From assembly GCA_023406915.1 (NCBI GenBank), contig JAEXTR010000184.1, positions 1-16,598 on the forward strand: a stretch of 16,598 bases of DNA. Direction: 5' to 3'. Below the pieces are notes generated by a model. It was given only the letters and a program-made list of their open reading frames with translations, was not told where the DNA came from and did not search any database. The DNA is from Bacteroidota bacterium (lineage in GTDB: Bacteria; Bacteroidota; Ignavibacteria; Ignavibacteriales; Ignavibacteriaceae). The position numbers and the translations under genes were made by a program. The number at the start of each line of letters is the position of its first letter. Position 1 is the first letter of the stretch. Of this stretch, positions 1 through 8,027 are shown piece by piece.

Positions 1-102
1 ATCTTCTATAACTACTTTACCACCAAGATCGACAAAATATCGTACAGCATTGATGAAGCAGGAGTTGCGCTAGTGCAGAATTTTGCATCAAAGCATAAAT
101 AA
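1..102 (+). CDS. exbB: MotA/TolQ/ExbB-type proton channel, C-terminal end (partial)
   Basis: Only the last 33 codons and the TAA stop are in the window, reading in frame from base 1. The peptide begins IFYNYFTTKIDKISYSIDEA and ends FASKHK, which matches the tail that follows the last membrane helix in Bacteroidetes ExbB/TolQ channel proteins. It lies 21 bp upstream of an exbD gene, as expected for the channel subunit of an ExbB-ExbD-TonB motor. ExbB forms the inner-membrane proton channel that powers TonB. The call rests on this short tail plus the context, so the family is likely, but the full length and integrity cannot be seen. Confidence 0.75.
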   Translation: MFYNYFTTKIDKISYSIDEAGVALVQNFASKHK

Positions 103-123
103 AGATTTTGAAAGGTAAGATCA

Positions 124-732
124 ATGCCAAAAGTTAAAGTTCCCAGGAGAAGCACGCACATTGATATGACAGCAATGTGTGATGTTGCTTTTCTTCTTCT
201 CACATTTTTTATGCTTACAACAAAGTTCAAAGCTGATGAAGCAGTGATAGTTGACACACCTTCGTCAATTTCTGAAATAAAACTACCGGATACCGATATC
301 ATGACTATAACCATTGACCGGGATGGGAAAGTGTTTTTTGGTATTGATGGAAAGTACAACCGGGAAAATCTCATCGGGAAAGTGGGTGCAAAGTATAATC
401 TTAGTCTGACTGAAGATGCAGTGAGGACATTTTCTTTAACACCTAGTTTTGGGATTCCGATCTCTGCGCTTCCGCAGTATCTGGCGATGTCTCCTGAGGA
501 TCAAAAGGCGTATGTCCAACCGGGAATTCCGGTGGATTCAACCAATAACGAGCTCGGTATGTGGGTGATCTATGGAAGACTTACGAATCCGAAATTCAGG
601 ATAGCGATCCGGGGAGATGGTATGGCAAGTTACCCTATAGTTAAGCGGGTCATGAACACACATCAGGAAAAGTATGTAAACAAGATCAATCTTATTACTG
701 ATCTTGAAGCTAACCCTGCGGTGAAAGGATAA
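124..732 (+). CDS. exbD: ExbD/TolR-family biopolymer transport protein (first copy)
   Basis: This 202-residue protein has the ExbD layout: a short basic cytoplasmic N-terminus (PKVKVPRRS), one membrane helix at about residues 16-36, and a periplasmic domain. The helix starts with DMTAMCDVAFLL; Asp20 is the expected membrane aspartate that carries protons through the ExbB channel. The protein is about 60 residues longer than E. coli ExbD, with an extra periplasmic segment around residues 100-150, a length common in Bacteroidetes. An AGGTAAG ribosome site precedes the ATG. It is followed 4 bp later by a second exbD, so the operon encodes two non-identical ExbD subunits. The family call is firm; which TonB or cargo system it serves is inferred from position only. 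Confidence 0.92.
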   Translation: MPKVKVPRRSTHIDMTAMCDVAFLLLTFFMLTTKFKADEAVIVDTPSSISEIKLPDTDIMTITIDRDGKVFFGIDGKYNRENLIGKVGAKYNLSLTEDAVRTFSLTPSFGIPISALPQYLAMSPEDQKAYVQPGIPVDSTNNELGMWVIYGRLTNPKFRIAIRGDGMASYPIVKRVMNTHQEKYVNKINLITDLEANPAVKG

Positions 733-736
733 GACC

Positions 737-1252
737 ATGGCTGAATTAGATACCTCAGGACGGGACAATAAAAAGGGAAAGTCCCATAAAACTAAAAAAG
801 CGTCTACTCGTGTCGATCTGACACCTATGGTAGACCTCGCTTTTCTTCTCGTAACTTTTTTTATGCTGACAACCACATTTAGCAAGCCTCAAACAATGGA
901 GATTAACATGCCTGTCAGGGATATTTCTTCACCCGAATCAGGACAAGCAGTTAAAGAATCGAAAAACATGACTATACTGCTGGGACCAAATGATGAGGTA
1001 TACTACTATCTTGGCATTACGAAACCCGAAGTCAACAAAACAGACTACTCTGGATCAGGAATCCGAAAGATCCTTCTTGAAAAGAAATCTTCTATTAAGG
1101 ACTTTGTTGTACTGATTAAACCAATGGAGACTTCAACATACAGGAACGTCATCGATATTCTGGACGAAATGAATATCACCGGGATCGGAAGGTATGCACT
1201 AGTTGATATTACCCCATTTGATCTGGAACTGGTAAAGGAGCAAATTTTATGA
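737..1252 (+). CDS. exbD: ExbD/TolR-family biopolymer transport protein (second copy)
   Basis: This second ExbD has 171 residues. Its N-terminus (residues 1-25) is long and lysine-rich. The membrane helix at about residues 29-48 begins VDLTPMVDLAFLLVTFFML, with Asp33 in the proton-carrying position. The periplasmic part (about 50-171) ends with a segment resembling the usual ExbD C-terminal fold (VLIKPMETSTYRNVIDILDEM). It differs clearly from the first copy outside the helix, so this is an old paralogue rather than a recent duplication. The stop codon overlaps the tonB start as ATGA at 1249-1252, which suggests coupled translation. Paired exbD genes next to tonB are usual in Bacteroidetes. 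Confidence 0.92.
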   Translation: MAELDTSGRDNKKGKSHKTKKASTRVDLTPMVDLAFLLVTFFMLTTTFSKPQTMEINMPVRDISSPESGQAVKESKNMTILLGPNDEVYYYLGITKPEVNKTDYSGSGIRKILLEKKSSIKDFVVLIKPMETSTYRNVIDILDEMNITGIGRYALVDITPFDLELVKEQIL

Positions 1253-2073
1253 GCACCGAATTAAGCCCAGCAGCATCACCTGACCTTAACGAAATTATAT
1301 TTATCGGAAAGAACAAGGAATACGGTGCATACAGAATCCGGAAGTATTATGCAAAGTACCTATCCACTGCTGTTGTACTAGCAAGTCTGTTTTTTGTTCT
1401 GTCAGTATCTATCCCACTGATCATTAAATGGCTGACACCTAAGGAGCCGGTGGTTGAGCGAAAACTGAAAATCCTTGACTATACACAACTTTCAGAACCA
1501 CCATCCATTGATAAGAAAGAAACTCAGGAAATAGTTGAGGCTCCCCCACCATTAAAGACAACGATCAAGTTTCTTCCACCTGTAGTAAAACCGGATGATC
1601 AGGTCACTGAAGAGTATATCCCTACTCAGGATGAGCTCAAGAATGTTGATCCGGGAAAAGTTACTCAGGAAGGAGATCCGGGCGGAGTTGATTACTCTCT
1701 GTTTGAGGTGAAGGAGGAACCAAAGGTAGTGGATGAGCCGAAGCAGGATACCCGGGCAGAAGTCTTTACCTATGTTGAAGAGATGCCAAGTTTTCCTGGT
1801 GGTACTGAAGCGATGATGCAATTTATTACCAGTAATATCGTGTATCCAGAGATTGCAAAACGGGCAGGTGTTGAAGGAAGGGTATTTGTCTCCCTGACGA
1901 TTATGAAGTCAGGAGAAATTCGCAACGTCCAGGTACTGAAAGGAATCGGAGCCGGATGTGATGAAGCGGCAGTTGAGGTGTGTTCAAAGATGCCCCGTTG
2001 GATTCCGGGACGACAGAATGGGAATCCGGTAAACGTACAGCTTTCAGTACCAATACTGTTTAAACTGCAGTGA
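1249..2073 (+). CDS. tonB: TonB energy-transducing protein
   Basis: This 274-residue protein has the three TonB parts. The cytoplasmic N-terminus (1-37) carries NEIIFIGKNKEYGAYRIRK, typical of Bacteroidetes TonB. A single membrane helix spans about 38-60. A proline- and glutamate-rich linker (about 64-180) would span the periplasm, and the C-terminal TonB domain (about 183-274) has YPEIAKRAGVEGRVFVSLTI, MPRWIPG and the terminal PILFKLQ. It links the ExbB-ExbD proton motor to TonB-dependent outer-membrane receptors. The start overlaps the upstream exbD stop (ATGA). No receptor gene is in the window, so the transported substrate cannot be told. Confidence 0.93.
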   Translation: MSTELSPAASPDLNEIIFIGKNKEYGAYRIRKYYAKYLSTAVVLASLFFVLSVSIPLIIKWLTPKEPVVERKLKILDYTQLSEPPSIDKKETQEIVEAPPPLKTTIKFLPPVVKPDDQVTEEYIPTQDELKNVDPGKVTQEGDPGGVDYSLFEVKEEPKVVDEPKQDTRAEVFTYVEEMPSFPGGTEAMMQFITSNIVYPEIAKRAGVEGRVFVSLTIMKSGEIRNVQVLKGIGAGCDEAAVEVCSKMPRWIPGRQNGNPVNVQLSVPILFKLQ

Positions 2074-2297
2074 GCAGTACGATGCATTCCAAACCTCGAT
2101 TGATATTTGATGCCTTTATGGTAATCGTGTATTTGGCCGTTGGAATCGGTGTGTATCTGACCCAGGTGCAGATATTTGCAGTACAGGCCTATCAAAAAGA
2201 CCTGTTTGGAGTGCTCATAGTTCTTTTTAGCATGTATCGGGCAATTCTTCTTTACCGGATGATTCGCCAGAACATTGCAAACAAAAAAGGTGATTAA
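2070..2297 (+). CDS. Small membrane protein, two predicted helices, in the exb-tonB operon
   Basis: This is a short hydrophobic protein of 75 residues if the GTG overlapping the tonB stop is used, or 71 from the ATG at 2082. Two membrane helices are visible, at about residues 13-32 (AFMVIVYLAVGIGVYL) and 43-61 (DLFGVLIVLFSMYRAILLY), followed by a basic tail (RMIRQNIANKKGD). It sits between tonB and the PstS-like gene with no spacing on either side, so it is translated as part of the operon. Neither start has a strong ribosome site; coupling to tonB favours an overlapping or near-overlapping start. I do not recognise a named family, and no function can be assigned beyond a likely inner-membrane location. 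Confidence 0.7.
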   Translation: MSSTMHSKPRLIFDAFMVIVYLAVGIGVYLTQVQIFAVQAYQKDLFGVLIVLFSMYRAILLYRMIRQNIANKKGD

Positions 2298-3272
2298 ATG
2301 AGGCAAAAAAGACAGGTGCTTCTCAGGCACCTTTTTATTGCAATCCTTATTCTCAGTACATGCAGTTTTTTCTCATGCGGTACTGATTCAGATACTCATA
2401 TTGAAGATGGCCCGACTTTTGGGCAAATACATGTTGCCTGTGATGAATCATTTCAGCCGATTTTTCAATCCCAGATAGACGTATTCCATCAGCAATATAA
2501 CCAGGCAAGAATTGGCGTCAGGTATACCGGGGAACAAGAGGCAATGCATCTGCTCATCACTGATTCAGTGAGATTTGCCTTAGTCTCGAGGGTACTTAAC
2601 CAGGAAGAAACAAAGTACTTTGAAGAATTAAAAATAATTCCCAAGGTGCTTCCTATCGCCTATGATGCCATTGCAATCATTGCCAATCCATCAAGATCCA
2701 AAATTACGCTGACCACGGATCAATTGTAGAAGATTCTGAAAGGCGAACTCAAAGATTGGAATCAAATCAATCCGGAATATCGCAGGGGTAGAATAAAAAT
2801 TGTATTTGACTCAGAAAGCTCAGGGATTGTACGGTGGCTTAGTGAAAATTATGGAACCCCGATTCTCGGGAAAGAAGGATATCAGATTTCTGAGATAGCT
2901 AACCAGCTGGAGTTTGGTCGCTCAAACCCAGATGCAATTGCGTTTGTAAGTGCTGCATGGATCAGCGATAAAGATGACTCAACACATCTTCAGTTCCTTA
3001 AAGATCTGAGCATTGTTGAAGTTGCTTCATCCGGACACCCTGCTCTTGCGCCTGAATATTATGCACCGTACCAGGCATATATAGCAAACAAATCATATCC
3101 AATGATTAGAACCTGGTACATTGTAAGCAGAGAGGCAAGAGCTGGCCTTGGTACTGGATTGGCATCGTTCCTTGCATCTGAGCGCGGTCAGCGGATAATA
3201 TTAAAATCAGGGCTTGTACCAGCTACCATGCCGGTCAGGCTTGTTGAGATTCGAAGTGAACAAATTCAATGA
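2298..3272 (+). pseudogene. PstS-like phosphate ABC transporter substrate-binding lipoprotein, interrupted by one in-frame TAG
   Basis: The reading frame from 2298 to the TGA at 3270-3272 would encode about 324 residues but is broken once by TAG at 2727-2729 (codon 144). Before the stop lies a lipoprotein signal (hydrophobic 12-25, lipobox FFSC with Cys27) and the first lobe of a PstS-type fold (IHVACDESFQPIFQSQIDVF). After it the same frame continues cleanly for 180 codons with the expected second-lobe features: LKGELKDWNQI just after the stop and FDSESSGIV (170-178), close to the anion-binding DSxTSG-type loop. Family alignments usually have a sense residue where the TAG falls, in 'L-x-x-I-x-x-G-x-x-x-x-W'. 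There is no frameshift and no second stop, so this is either a very recent mutation, a base error, or readthrough. TAG ends three other genes here (OadG, U32, carbonic anhydrase), so general TAG reassignment is unlikely. In Bacteroidetes a PstS-like protein commonly sits between tonB and a TPR gene, as here. Confidence 0.85.
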
Positions 3273-3281
3273 AGTGTCGCC

Positions 3282-4880
3282 ATGAATACCAAAATAGTTT
3301 TTTTCTTACTTGTATTACTTTACTTATCACCGGTTCAGGCTCAGAAATGTACTGTTGTCCCTGATCAATTCGACAGAGAGAACTACAGTCTCGGTATTAA
3401 GTTACTTTCAGAACCTGGTGCGAACAATACCCATAACGCACACGGATTATTCTTTCTCGGTTGCGCATACCTTGAAACAGGTGACTCAATCTCTGCATCC
3501 GCTACATTCAGCAGACTTACGGCTGATTTTGGAACTCAACCAATTGCTTCCTTCGGTTCAGGTGCGATGTTTGCCTGGGCAGGAGATACAACTTTAGCAG
3601 TCAGAATGCTTCAGGACGGTATTTCTAAACTGAATGAAAAGAATGGAAATGAGATACTATTGCTGGCAATAGCGGCACATTATGGAACTGACCCTCTTTT
3701 AGCACTCGCGATCAGCGAATTGAAAAATCGAGAGCAGCAATTTCTCCATTCAGCTGAGTACTATAATGCCCTTGGGGCTTTGTACTTGAAGTTACGGGAT
3801 GCCAATGAAGCGGGAAAATGCTTCCGAAGAGCACTTGAACTCAATTCACTTTGTCAACGCACCCTTCTTAACCGTGCTATGGTATACCAGAAGATCAGGA
3901 GTTATAGTTCAGCGATCGCAACTTTGCAGGAGATTCAGATAATTGATTCTCTTTATGCACCTGCATACAGGTTGAAGGCAGAAATACTAAAGGAGCAGGA
4001 CAATGTAAGTGAGGCAGCTGATAATTATAGTATCTTTGTACAATTAGCAGGAGAGAGTCTCCCACGAAATGAAAAACTAGCGAGACTCCTTTTCCAATCT
4101 GAAAGATATAACGAATGTCTAAAAGTTATTGACAGATTACAGTTAAGTGATCCGGCAAATGCTGATTACCTTCAGTTTCGGGCGTATGTCTATCATGCGA
4201 TGAATGATTCAGTAAACAGTGCTTCAGCATTTCAGGCATACTTAACCCATGATATGGTACATACTGCCTCTGCCACTGATTACTTTTACTTTGCAGAAGA
4301 TTTAGCTAAACTGAGCCTGGATTCCGCTGCTGTTGAAAATTACCGGAGGAGTATTGAGCTGGATCCGGAGAAGGCAGAATACTATACGAAGCTTGTCGGG
4401 TTGCTGATCAAAATGAAAAGATTTGAGGAAGTAATTGCTTACTCTGACAAAAAAGTATCACTTGCACACGCACCTCTTTCGCTGAAAGAACTTTTTGATT
4501 ATGGAACCGCCCAGTTTTACATAAAAAATTATGTAAAGGCAGATTCAGTATTTGGAGAAGTAAACGAAATGAAACCAGATTTATCCCTTGGGTATCTGTG
4601 GAGGGCGTTTTCTGCTGCACAACTTGATTCAACCTCAGAGGCCGGTTTAGCAAAACCATACTACGAGAAGTTTATAGAATATACAAAAAATGATGAATCG
4701 AAGTTTAAAACTCAGCTTGTTTCGGCATACGCTTACATGGGATATTATTACTATCTCAGAAAAGATGATCCTGATTTTAAGACAAGCTGGCTGGAACGGT
4801 ATAAATATTACTGGACTGAAGTATTGAGGCTGGACCCAACAAACAAGCAGGCTACTGAAGCACTGATAGGTTATCGTTAA
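3282..4880 (+). CDS. Exported tetratricopeptide-repeat (TPR) protein
   Basis: This 532-residue protein starts with a signal peptide (hydrophobic 5-18, likely cleavage after SPVQA at residue 20). The rest is helical repeats. The clearest TPR is at about 158-190 (YYNALGALYLKLRDANEAGKCF followed by RRALELNS), with others near 195-225, 225-255 and 363-395, plus a degenerate C-terminal set. TPR arrays bind partner proteins. It begins 9 bp after the PstS-like gene, so it closes the exb-tonB operon, an order known in Bacteroidetes. A periplasmic location is expected from the signal peptide. Its partner is unknown; a scaffold role at the TonB machinery is inference from context only. Confidence 0.85.
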   Translation: MNTKIVFFLLVLLYLSPVQAQKCTVVPDQFDRENYSLGIKLLSEPGANNTHNAHGLFFLGCAYLETGDSISASATFSRLTADFGTQPIASFGSGAMFAWAGDTTLAVRMLQDGISKLNEKNGNEILLLAIAAHYGTDPLLALAISELKNREQQFLHSAEYYNALGALYLKLRDANEAGKCFRRALELNSLCQRTLLNRAMVYQKIRSYSSAIATLQEIQIIDSLYAPAYRLKAEILKEQDNVSEAADNYSIFVQLAGESLPRNEKLARLLFQSERYNECLKVIDRLQLSDPANADYLQFRAYVYHAMNDSVNSASAFQAYLTHDMVHTASATDYFYFAEDLAKLSLDSAAVENYRRSIELDPEKAEYYTKLVGLLIKMKRFEEVIAYSDKKVSLAHAPLSLKELFDYGTAQFYIKNYVKADSVFGEVNEMKPDLSLGYLWRAFSAAQLDSTSEAGLAKPYYEKFIEYTKNDESKFKTQLVSAYAYMGYYYYLRKDDPDFKTSWLERYKYYWTEVLRLDPTNKQATEALIGYR

Positions 4881-4959
4881 ATGGATATCAAAGACTAACA
4901 TTGCATTGAGAAACACTCCATGCAGCAGAATGCTCTTATACTAATCTGGTTACCATATT

Positions 4960-5289
4960 ATGCGATTACTATTCCTGTTCCTAATTACCCTAATTATTTC
5001 GATGGGGGTTGCGACCCTTATTTGGTTCATCTCATTTTTACTTTCCAAACAAAAACAAAAGAAAGTTGAGCAACTTCAAGAGTTTGAAGAACTGAAAAAT
5101 GCACAAATGGAGGCAAAGGTGAAAACCGGAGATGAGGAAGTCTACGCTGCAATCGCCTTAGCACTGCACTTGTATTTTGAAGAATTGCATGATTATGAAC
5201 GGACGGTTCTCACGATTAAAAAAGTTGTCAAACCATATTCGCCATGGAGCTCAAAGATCTATGCCATGCGTAGTATGCCGAGACCTTAG
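4960..5289 (+). CDS. OadG-like gamma subunit of a sodium-pumping decarboxylase
   Basis: This is a 109-residue protein with one N-terminal membrane helix (about 3-28), a charged helical linker (about 30-62) and a C-terminal part resembling the Bacteroidetes OadG family: AAIALALHLYFEE, then LTIKKVVKPYSPWSSKIYAM. The 'SPWSSKIY' tail is the strongest sign. The gamma subunit anchors and assembles the carboxyltransferase on the membrane beta subunit. It stops with TAG 11 bp before the beta-subunit gene. The 79 bp gap after the TPR gene suggests a separate transcription unit, although no clear promoter could be assigned. There is no strong ribosome site before the ATG. Confidence 0.75.
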   Translation: MRLLFLFLITLIISMGVATLIWFISFLLSKQKQKKVEQLQEFEELKNAQMEAKVKTGDEEVYAAIALALHLYFEELHDYERTVLTIKKVVKPYSPWSSKIYAMRSMPRP

Positions 5290-5300
5290 AAGGATATTAC

Positions 5301-6506
5301 ATGGAAGGAATTGATTTTGTAAAGATCTTTCAGGGTATCGAGGCCCTGCAGGCATCTGAACCTGGTGTAATCATTGGCAGAATTGCACTCATTGTATTAG
5401 GTATTATTCTGATTGTCTTAGGGAAAAAACAGGTCCTGGAGCCACTGCTCATGATCCCTATGGGTATCGGGATGATCTGCATAAACTCTGGGACGCTTGT
5501 ACTACCGAACGGCAATCTTGGAAATCTCTTTATTGACCCCTTTGTGTCAGAACCAACCAGCGTTGTTGATCTATTGCAGATCAACTTCCTTCAACCCATT
5601 TATACTCTCATGTTCAGTAATGGATTAATTGCTTGTCTGGTATTCATGGGTATTGGCGTACTGCTTGATGTAGGGTTTCTCCTATCGAGACCTTTTTTAG
5701 GCATGTTCTTAGCCGTGTGTGCAGAGCTTGGTTCATTTCTGACCATACCGATTGCGACAGCGATGGGATTTGATGAGAGGTCGGCTGCCTCAATTGCAAT
5801 AATCGGAGGGGCAGACGGACCAATGGTAATGTTCACTTCACTGGTATTAAAGAAAGAACTTTTTGTACCAATAACGGTAGTGGCATATCTTTATCTTGGC
5901 TTTACGTATGGAGGATACCCTTATCTAATAAAACTGATGATTCCTGAACGACTGAGGGGGTTACCAATTCCTTCCAGACCAGTAAAAAAGATTTCTTCAA
6001 ACCAGAAAACTACTTTTGCAGTCTTGGCCAGTGTTATCCTGAGCTTGCTCTTTCCCGTTGCAGCACCTTTGTTTATGTCATTGTTCTTAGGTGTTGCAAT
6101 CCGTGAGTCTGGATTAAAGCATCTCATTGAATTTATTGGTGGACCATTACTGTACGGATCAACATTCTTTCTTGGGTTAATGCTTGGAGTACTCTGTGAT
6201 GCAAGTATTCTTATTGATCCAAAAGTGTTCCTTCTTCTTATACTTGGCATCGTAGCGTTACTGCTATCGGGTATTGGAGGGATTATGGGAGGTTATATAG
6301 TGTATTTCCTATCAGGAAAAAAAATTAATCCGGTTATCGGAATCGCAGGAGTATCCTGTGTGCCTACAACCGCGAAAGTTGCCCAAAAATCAGTTTCAGA
6401 AGTCAATCAGAATGTCATCATCTTGCCGGATGCCATTGCTGCCAATATTAGCGGAGTGATCACAACAGCAATCATTGCTGGATTATTCATTTCAGTTTTT
6501 GGGTGA
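5301..6506 (+). CDS. oadB: Sodium ion-translocating decarboxylase, beta subunit (OadB/MmdB/GcdB family)
   Basis: This is a very hydrophobic 401-residue protein of the usual length for the family. Its key motif is IIGGADGPMVMFTS at about 167-180; Asp172 matches the conserved sodium-pathway aspartate of OadB. A conserved-type tyrosine segment (VVAYLYLGF, 193-201) follows, and ANISG near 381-385 supplies the late asparagine and glycine of the family. The beta subunit decarboxylates carboxybiotin and couples this to sodium export across the inner membrane. An AGGA ribosome site precedes the ATG. The catalytic carboxyltransferase (alpha) and a biotin carrier are absent from the window, so the substrate (oxaloacetate, methylmalonyl-CoA or another) cannot be decided. 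Confidence 0.9.
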   Translation: MEGIDFVKIFQGIEALQASEPGVIIGRIALIVLGIILIVLGKKQVLEPLLMIPMGIGMICINSGTLVLPNGNLGNLFIDPFVSEPTSVVDLLQINFLQPIYTLMFSNGLIACLVFMGIGVLLDVGFLLSRPFLGMFLAVCAELGSFLTIPIATAMGFDERSAASIAIIGGADGPMVMFTSLVLKKELFVPITVVAYLYLGFTYGGYPYLIKLMIPERLRGLPIPSRPVKKISSNQKTTFAVLASVILSLLFPVAAPLFMSLFLGVAIRESGLKHLIEFIGGPLLYGSTFFLGLMLGVLCDASILIDPKVFLLLILGIVALLLSGIGGIMGGYIVYFLSGKKINPVIGIAGVSCVPTTAKVAQKSVSEVNQNVIILPDAIAANISGVITTAIIAGLFISVFG

Positions 6507-6607
6507 ACTGCAGTGTTCTGATGGGTATGCAAGCGATATCACCCATCAATCAAATAAATGCAGGATGACTGGCTTCTCAGTCAACCGTCCTCATTCTGGT
6601 GATGGGC

Positions 6608-6648
6608 AAAGAGCAAGTGCATGCATTTGATGCACTTGCTCTTTCTTT
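6608..6648 (+). terminator. Strong hairpin terminator after oadB
   Basis: AAAGAGCAAGTGCAT (6608-6622) pairs perfectly with ATGCACTTGCTCTTT (6630-6644) around a 7-nt loop, and T-rich sequence follows (TTTCTTTAA). It lies 100 bp after the oadB stop and also faces the 3' end of the minus-strand carbonic anhydrase gene, so it may serve both directions. Two weaker hairpins precede it: TGATGGGT/ACCCATCA (6519-6548) and TGACTG/CAGTCA (6566-6583). Confidence 0.8.
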
Positions 6649-6702
6649 AAACTCAATATGGTGTAATCCCAAATGATTCATTCAAATCAAAAAGTTTCCA
6701 CT

Positions 6703-7395
6703 CTAGAAAAATTCCACCTTCCCATCAGCTAAATGGTAAAACCCCCCGATGATCTTCACGGAGTCTTTTTCTATAGCAGAAGCAATGACCGGGCTTTTTT
6801 TCAGGATATCCTGAATGGTAAGTTCAACATTTTTCCGTGCTGTTTTATCTGCAGAGGGGGTATTTGTTGAATCAGTTGTAATTGCAGGTCTTATCTGTGC
6901 CAGCAACTGAGTAAGATTTCCTAATTCAGCATTATCAATGGCACCTTTTACTGCGCCACAACTCGAATGTCCAAGTACCACAATAAGTTTCGTGTGTTTT
7001 ACCTGAACGGCATATTCCATACTGCCAAGTACATTGTCATCCTCAACATTTCCAGCAACCCTTGCAACAAAAACTTTCCCGATTCCCTGGTCAAAAATAA
7101 TTTCCGGGGGGACTCTTGAATCAAGACAGCTAAGAATAACGGTATGCGGATGCTGATCATCGGCTGTTGCCTTAACCTGTTTAAGGTAGTCAGAATGTAA
7201 TACTTTTCCACTCAGGAAGCGCTGATTACCTGCACGCAATTCCTGAAGAGCCTGATCAGCGGTAAGGGGCAGGTCATGGTGGTGAGCGTCTTGCACGGTT
7301 GAAGACCCGTGATCGTTATGTTCTTCCTTTTCAATGCAGGAAGTAAACAGGATAGAAAAGAAAAATAGTGTTGCAATGAATGCGAAGTATTTCAT
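6703..7395 (-). CDS. Beta-class carbonic anhydrase, predicted lipoprotein
   Basis: This 230-residue protein, counted from the ATG at 7395, has an N-terminal lipoprotein signal (hydrophobic 4-17, lipobox LFTSC, Cys20). A histidine-rich spacer follows (HNDHG, then AHHHD, about 28-41). The enzyme domain carries all beta-carbonic anhydrase signature residues: CLDSR with zinc ligand Cys90 and the Asp92-Arg94 pair, then GHSSCGAVKGA with zinc ligands His143 and Cys146. It interconverts CO2 and bicarbonate, here probably on the periplasmic side of a membrane. An upstream GTG would add nine residues, but the ATG places the signal peptide correctly and has an AGGTG ribosome site. The gene ends in TAG and faces the oadB terminator. 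A link to the neighbouring decarboxylase, which releases CO2, is possible but unproven. Confidence 0.9.
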   Translation of the reverse strand: MKYFAFIATLFFFSILFTSCIEKEEHNDHGSSTVQDAHHHDLPLTADQALQELRAGNQRFLSGKVLHSDYLKQVKATADDQHPHTVILSCLDSRVPPEIIFDQGIGKVFVARVAGNVEDDNVLGSMEYAVQVKHTKLIVVLGHSSCGAVKGAIDNAELGNLTQLLAQIRPAITTDSTNTPSADKTARKNVELTIQDILKKSPVIASAIEKDSVKIIGGFYHLADGKVEFF

Positions 7396-7560
7396 GTAGC
7401 ACCTATAAAAATTGAAACACACAAAGATGGATAACGAAAGATACGAAGCATATCCTTCAATACAATGGGGCGCTGTGGTGGCAATGGGAATGGATCGGTA
7501 AATACATCCTGGGTTGCTATATTTGGCTATTCACTCATTATTTCCTTTTGGAGATCAGTT

Positions 7561-8001
7561 ATGGATAAATTGCACGCTACCATTGAGCTTGTTGATGATA
7601 AGGTCACATTCCAGGGCTCAACGCGGAACAATACAACGGTAAAGATGGATTATTTCCCACCTGTTGGCAATGGGGAAGGGTACACAGGTCTTGAACTGCT
7701 TCTGGTGAGTCTGGCTGGATGTAGTGCCACCTCGGTAGTAAGTATGCTGAGAAAGATGAAGGCTGAAATAACAGCGTTCCACGTTGAAGCCGAGGGGGAC
7801 AGGGTTGAAACTCACCCAACGGTGTTGAGCAAAATCAGACTCCATTTCAGCGTTACCTCACCTAACGCAACACAAGAGCAGGTGATAAAGGCTATTCAGC
7901 TGTCAGAAGAAACATACTGTCCGGTTTGGGCAATGCTGAAACATACATGTGGAATAAGCTCAACCTGGAGCCTGCAAGCTCAGAAAGAAGATATCGTTTA
8001 A
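7561..8001 (+). CDS. OsmC/YhfA-family protein (peroxiredoxin-like)
   Basis: This 146-residue protein has the OsmC fold signature: GLELLLVSLAGCSATSVVSML around 43-63 with Cys54, and EETYCPVWAML at 116-126 with Cys120. These two cysteines form the peroxidatic and resolving pair in the OsmC/Ohr group. The ATG at 7561 is preferred because TTTTGGAGATC provides a ribosome site and the OsmC domain begins directly. An upstream ATG at 7465 would add 32 residues with no domain match. OsmC-type proteins reduce organic hydroperoxides; the YhfA branch is less well characterised, and this sequence fits that shorter branch. It starts a plus-strand group with the methyltransferase (26 bp gap) and the U32 gene. 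Confidence 0.87.
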   Translation: MDKLHATIELVDDKVTFQGSTRNNTTVKMDYFPPVGNGEGYTGLELLLVSLAGCSATSVVSMLRKMKAEITAFHVEAEGDRVETHPTVLSKIRLHFSVTSPNATQEQVIKAIQLSEETYCPVWAMLKHTCGISSTWSLQAQKEDIV

Positions 8002-8027
8002 TCGGAATATTTTATTAATGACAAGGT

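Noticed and set aside
2727..2729. TAG read as pyrrolysine or a reassigned codon
   Set aside because: OadG, the U32 gene and the carbonic anhydrase all end with TAG at family-appropriate lengths, and nothing here suggests the pyrrolysine machinery.
3310..3597. 95-codon plus-strand frame inside the TPR gene
   Set aside because: It lies wholly within the well-supported TPR gene in another frame and has no ribosome site or domain. It is a shadow frame.
7396..7422. GTG start nine codons upstream for the carbonic anhydrase
   Set aside because: It would place extra polar residues before the lipoprotein signal; the ATG at 7395 with AGGTG upstream gives a normal signal peptide.
7465..7560. N-terminal extension of the OsmC-like gene from the ATG at 7465
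   Set aside because: The 32 extra residues do not fit the family, and the ATG at 7561 has a proper GGAG site and starts at the domain.
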